Shown: positions 61,400-64,000 of the stretch, one piece after another
How positions within the stretch are numbered: position 1 is the first letter of the stretch
How the letters are laid out: the number at the start of each line of letters is the position of its first letter
NCBI RefSeq assembly: GCF_028561565.1
Contig: NZ_JAQQTE010000019.1
Span: forward strand, 144,586 to 208,585
Reading direction: 5' to 3'
Length of the DNA stretch: 64,000 bases
DNA from: Gilvibacter sediminis
GTDB lineage: Bacteria > Bacteroidota > Bacteroidia > Flavobacteriales > Flavobacteriaceae
The notes under the pieces: generated by a model
What the model was told of the DNA's origin: nothing
The model's input: the letters and a program-made list of their open reading frames with translations, nothing else
Databases searched by the model: none
Position numbers and translations under genes: made by a program

Positions 61400-62155
61400 C
61401 TAAGACCTTAAATAAGACGCTCCGTTGATGTCTAAAATAGCTCCGGAGGCATATTCCATACCCACGTTGACCAAGGCTAGAATTCCACTTGCCACCTCTT
61501 CCGGTTGCGCCATTCTACCAAAGGGCGATTCTGCCAAAAGGGCCTTACGCTCAACTTCAGTTAGTGTTTTGCTAGCCATGTCAGTTTCCGTAAAACCTGG
61601 CGCCACCACATAGCAGTATATCTGATCCTTAGCCAATGCTTTTGCCATAGATTGACTCATGGCATTGAGCGCTGCTTTGCTAGCTGCGTAAGCGGGCTTA
61701 GCGGGTTCTCCTCTAAAGGCGCCTCGAGAAGAAACATTCACAATTTTTCCACCACCATTGGACTTCATGGCCTGAGCCGCCCAATAGGTCAAATTTGCAG
61801 CGGTGATCACGTTCATTTGCATGAGTTTTTGCCAAGCCTCATTCCAGTGATCAAAGGTATCTTCCACATTGTGAAAAATAGAAATACCAGCATTATTTAC
61901 CAGAATATCCAACTGTCCATAATGAGCAACAAAGTCTGAGATGAGTTGCTCCGGAGCCTCAGTCTGGCTGATATCACAAGCAAAGAGCTTATGCCCTTCC
62001 CCTGGCAATTCTGCCAAGGTCTTCTCTGCTGCATCTCGATTGCTTTTGTAATTGATGCCTACTTGAGCTCCCTTTGCGGCAAAGGCCAAAGCAGTAGCCT
62101 TACCGATGCCTCTGGAGCCTCCTGTGATCAGTACTTTCTTGCCCGAATAATCCAT
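61400..62155 (-). CDS. SDR-family NAD(P)-dependent oxidoreductase
   Basis: A 251-residue classical SDR. Cofactor motif ITGGSRGIGKATALAFAAKGAQ, NNAGISIF, catalytic YAASKAAL, and VVAPGFTETDMASKT; end with GAILDINGASYLRS. The set resembles FabG-type oxoacyl reductases; substrate unknown. Directly upstream of the large PLP enzyme, perhaps one operon with it. Confidence 0.93.
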   Translation of the reverse strand: MDYSGKKVLITGGSRGIGKATALAFAAKGAQVGINYKSNRDAAEKTLAELPGEGHKLFACDISQTEAPEQLISDFVAHYGQLDILVNNAGISIFHNVEDTFDHWNEAWQKLMQMNVITAANLTYWAAQAMKSNGGGKIVNVSSRGAFRGEPAKPAYAASKAALNAMSQSMAKALAKDQIYCYVVAPGFTETDMASKTLTEVERKALLAESPFGRMAQPEEVASGILALVNVGMEYASGAILDINGASYLRS

Positions 62156-62238
62156 AGTTTAATATTCAATTTTACAGCTTTGGCAATCTCAAACTCTAGG
62201 TTTTTAGAGTGTTCAAAATCGCACTATAAAATTAAACA

Positions 62239-63156
62239 TTAATCTACAGGTATACACAGATCAACGATGCACTTTTGCTCGGGATGCTGTTTAAAATCGT
62301 TGTGGTAGATCTCAAAGGGTTCTTGATCATTCTTGGTGTAACCCTGCTCATTCATCCAAACAAAAAGGCCCGTCCAAGATTTCTCAAACTCGTCCAAACC
62401 AATCTCAAAGCTCCCTACTATACATTTTCCTGGTTCAAGGGTTCTCGTACTTACAACACCCGCTGGTTTTTCATCAGAATTTAGCAGTATGGAGGCACTC
62501 ATTCTGACCTCAGCAGGGGCAGTGAACTTAAAGCTGTCGTGAAAGACCGTTGCCAGTTTTGTTTGATCATTCATGAGACCTTTAGGTGCTGCCCATTGCA
62601 TGAGCTGTCCATAGGCTGTTTCTAAGTTTTGCAAACCTTTGCAACTTACATAAGCGGTTTGTAGTTGTGGCATTTGTTTTACCTCAATAGTAGCATTCAT
62701 AGTAATCCAGTTTTTGTGATTTTTAATGATGCTAAGGTATTGCTCCACATCAGGATAGGCTTGACCATTCTTGCGCAGCAGTTGACTTATCTTGCTAAAT
62801 CTATTTGGGTTCTGTTTTTTGAATTCCGTCGGAGAAACCTCAAAGTACTTTTTGAACGCCCGAGAAAAAGAAGACACCTCGCTAAAACCGTATTTCTGAG
62901 CCAATTCTGAGGCTGTTATATCTCGATGCAATAGTTCATCCGCAGCCTTGGTCAAGCGTCTGCGAATCACGTATTCATTCAAAGTTTCTTCGGTGATAAA
63001 CTTAAAGATGCGATGAAAATGATAGGGTGAAAAATAGGCCACCTGCGCAATGCGCTCTAAGGACAGATCGCCACCCAAGTTCTCATCGATATAATCAAAA
63101 ACGCGATTCAATCGGCTTTGGTAATCTGGATTTATGGCTTGATTGGTTTCGGTCAT
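62239..63156 (-). CDS. AraC-family transcriptional regulator with GyrI-like effector domain
   Basis: A 305-residue regulator. N-terminal AraC DNA-binding domain (about 12-113: RVFDYIDENLGGDLSLERIAQVAYFSPYHFHRIFKFITEE and YGFSEVSSFSRAFKKYFEVSPTEFKK) precedes a GyrI-like/AraC effector-binding domain (about 155-305, VKQMPQLQTAYVSCKG...). Same-strand gene downstream is the SDR, 83 bases away, so it may control the SDR/PLP pair. Confidence 0.93.
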   Translation of the reverse strand: MTETNQAINPDYQSRLNRVFDYIDENLGGDLSLERIAQVAYFSPYHFHRIFKFITEETLNEYVIRRRLTKAADELLHRDITASELAQKYGFSEVSSFSRAFKKYFEVSPTEFKKQNPNRFSKISQLLRKNGQAYPDVEQYLSIIKNHKNWITMNATIEVKQMPQLQTAYVSCKGLQNLETAYGQLMQWAAPKGLMNDQTKLATVFHDSFKFTAPAEVRMSASILLNSDEKPAGVVSTRTLEPGKCIVGSFEIGLDEFEKSWTGLFVWMNEQGYTKNDQEPFEIYHNDFKQHPEQKCIVDLCIPVD

Positions 63157-63249
63157 CGTTTATTTCTGATTCAGCTAAGGCTAAATTACAGAATCGTTTG
63201 CTTTTGGAAACAATCCTGCGGTAACACCATGTAATAATAAGCAAGCTTA

Positions 63250-63627
63250 TCATTGCCCTTGGGGTAATCGAAGGGCAACTACGAAAATTAAACCTAAGGC
63301 GATCAACTTTACAATGCCAAAGAAAAGATCATCAGCATCCGCAGTAAAAAAAGTACTGATGATTCCCCCGGCTACTAGCACAGAAACTAGAATATTAGCA
63401 AACCTGTTGGTCTTGGGTTTTAGGTAATTGGAGAGCAGCATCATTAAAATGGGAAGCTCTAAAATGAATCCGTAAAACAGTAGGGAACCTTCTGATATTT
63501 GCATGCCTCGCATTTCATCAATATAGCCTGGAGCTAACATTTGATGCAGATCCCGAAAAATCATATTGAATAAAATAAAGGCCCATAATAGAGACAGGAA
63601 ACGTTCTGGATTTTGTGTTTTTATCAT
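63250..63627 (-). CDS. DUF6326-like membrane protein
   Basis: A 125-residue protein with four predicted membrane helices (about 12-29, 46-66, 76-95, 100-119). LLWAFILFNMIFRDLHQML and LELPILMMLLSNYLKPKTNRFANI agree with the DUF6326 small membrane family. Unknown function. Same strand as the AraC gene, 93 bases from it. Confidence 0.75.
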   Translation of the reverse strand: MIKTQNPERFLSLLWAFILFNMIFRDLHQMLAPGYIDEMRGMQISEGSLLFYGFILELPILMMLLSNYLKPKTNRFANILVSVLVAGGIISTFFTADADDLFFGIVKLIALGLIFVVALRLPQGQ

Positions 63628-63666
63628 GTTAAATAGTATTTGTGATTATTAAGGTTGAGCCAACCA

Positions 63667-64000
63667 TTATTGACCCGCTAAAAAGGCTACATACTCTGTG
63701 GTGACCAAGTCATTCAATTGCAAGAGGTTTAACTCTCTTTTGGCTTTTAACGAATCAATTTTCTGACGATAATTCGCTAATTCAGCCTGCTGAGCTTGGT
63801 TTGGATTCGGGGCGGGTCCGCCTGTTAGGCTATTGATATTTCGATACATTAGGGCGATCTGATGCTCTTGCTGATCGATCTCAAAAAGCAAAGGACAAGC
63901 CGCTAAGGTTTCTTTGTAGTTGGCGTAACCACCTTGCTCCTGAAGCAGATTTACAGCGAGATCAAAGTCTAAAGGTTCTGATTTATCATCCCAAGTAAAA
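63667..64000 (-). CDS. Unknown protein, N terminus beyond the window
   Basis: Minus-strand frame open from the right window edge to the stop at 63667; the visible 110 residues end with LNLLQLNDLVTTEYVAFLAGQ. Features are WDDKSEPLDFDLAVNLLQEQGG and a coiled-coil-like ANYRQKIDSLKAKRELNL. A TTG at 63891 is not a start, because the frame remains open upstream. Not recognised. Confidence 0.65.
   Translation of the reverse strand, partial: FTWDDKSEPLDFDLAVNLLQEQGGYANYKETLAACPLLFEIDQQEHQIALMYRNINSLTGGPAPNPNQAQQAELANYRQKIDSLKAKRELNLLQLNDLVTTEYVAFLAGQ

Noticed and set aside
63667-63891. Complete 74-residue gene starting at TTG
   Set aside because: The frame stays open to the window edge; the TTG is an internal leucine codon.

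Overview
The window looks like a chromosomal segment of a member of the Flavobacteriaceae (Bacteroidota), probably marine. The reasons are: three very large or secreted proteins with type IX secretion (T9SS) C-terminal sorting domains, a T9SS plug (DUF5103) protein, a complete Na+-translocating NQR operon with a separate ApbE flavin transferase, Bacteroidota families such as DUF4846, DUF6702, DUF3667 and DUF6695, few visible Shine-Dalgarno sites, and repeated -7 boxes of the Bacteroidota type TAnnTTTG. No tRNA, rRNA, CRISPR array, insertion sequence or prophage was seen. Coding density is high and only one gene-free stretch exceeds 300 bases (57710-58047).

Layout. 1-3471: start of a probable lpxK, nif3-like gene, a coiled-coil 'zinc ribbon' protein that has lost its cysteines, msrA and a lipoprotein. 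3473-5650: secreted vanadium-haloperoxidase-like enzyme. 5790-12207: six-gene kynurenine/3-hydroxyanthranilate catabolic operon (kynU, kmo, RidA-type deaminase, aldehyde dehydrogenase, atypical SDR, ACMSD), without the ring-cleaving dioxygenase. 12256-18157: small membrane protein, O-methyltransferase, tatA, M1 peptidase, DUF6702 protein and two paralogous envelope proteins. 18231-24613: pepE, GNAT, M15 and M48 peptidases, gpmI, HAD phosphatase, map and a methyltransferase. 24610-26836: apbE, a small conserved protein and a DUF4846 protein. 26898-36237: two giant T9SS substrates, an M36 fungalysin-type peptidase and a modular adhesin-like protein, that share a long C-terminal module. 36330-40284: an unusual five-gene locus in which two paralogous PRMT-like methyltransferases flank two phage-tail-collar proteins and a Tat-exported dioxygenase-fold protein. 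40333-46361: nqrABCDEF on the minus strand. 46562-51009: T9SS plug protein, PLP decarboxylase, DUF3667 protein, apaG. 51006-57709: DUF6695/NRDE pair, pruA, rsmG, desaturase, aminotransferase. 57710-58047: terminator plus a cluster of inverted repeats. 58048-64000: cupin, secreted unknown, a large PLP enzyme with a second degenerate PLP-type domain, SDR, AraC regulator, DUF6326 membrane protein and an incomplete gene.

How the genes work together. ApbE should load FMN on NqrB and NqrC, so the sodium-pump operon and apbE belong functionally together although 15 kb apart. TatA relates to the Tat-signal protein at 37908-38456, and the plug protein relates to the three T9SS cargo proteins. The strongest candidate for an undescribed system is 36330-40284: both methyltransferases carry a glutamate pair with the same spacing as the double-E loop of eukaryotic protein arginine methyltransferases, which is unusual in bacteria, and they bracket stand-alone collar-domain proteins with no phage genes nearby. 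All assignments come from reading the sequence; no database search was run.
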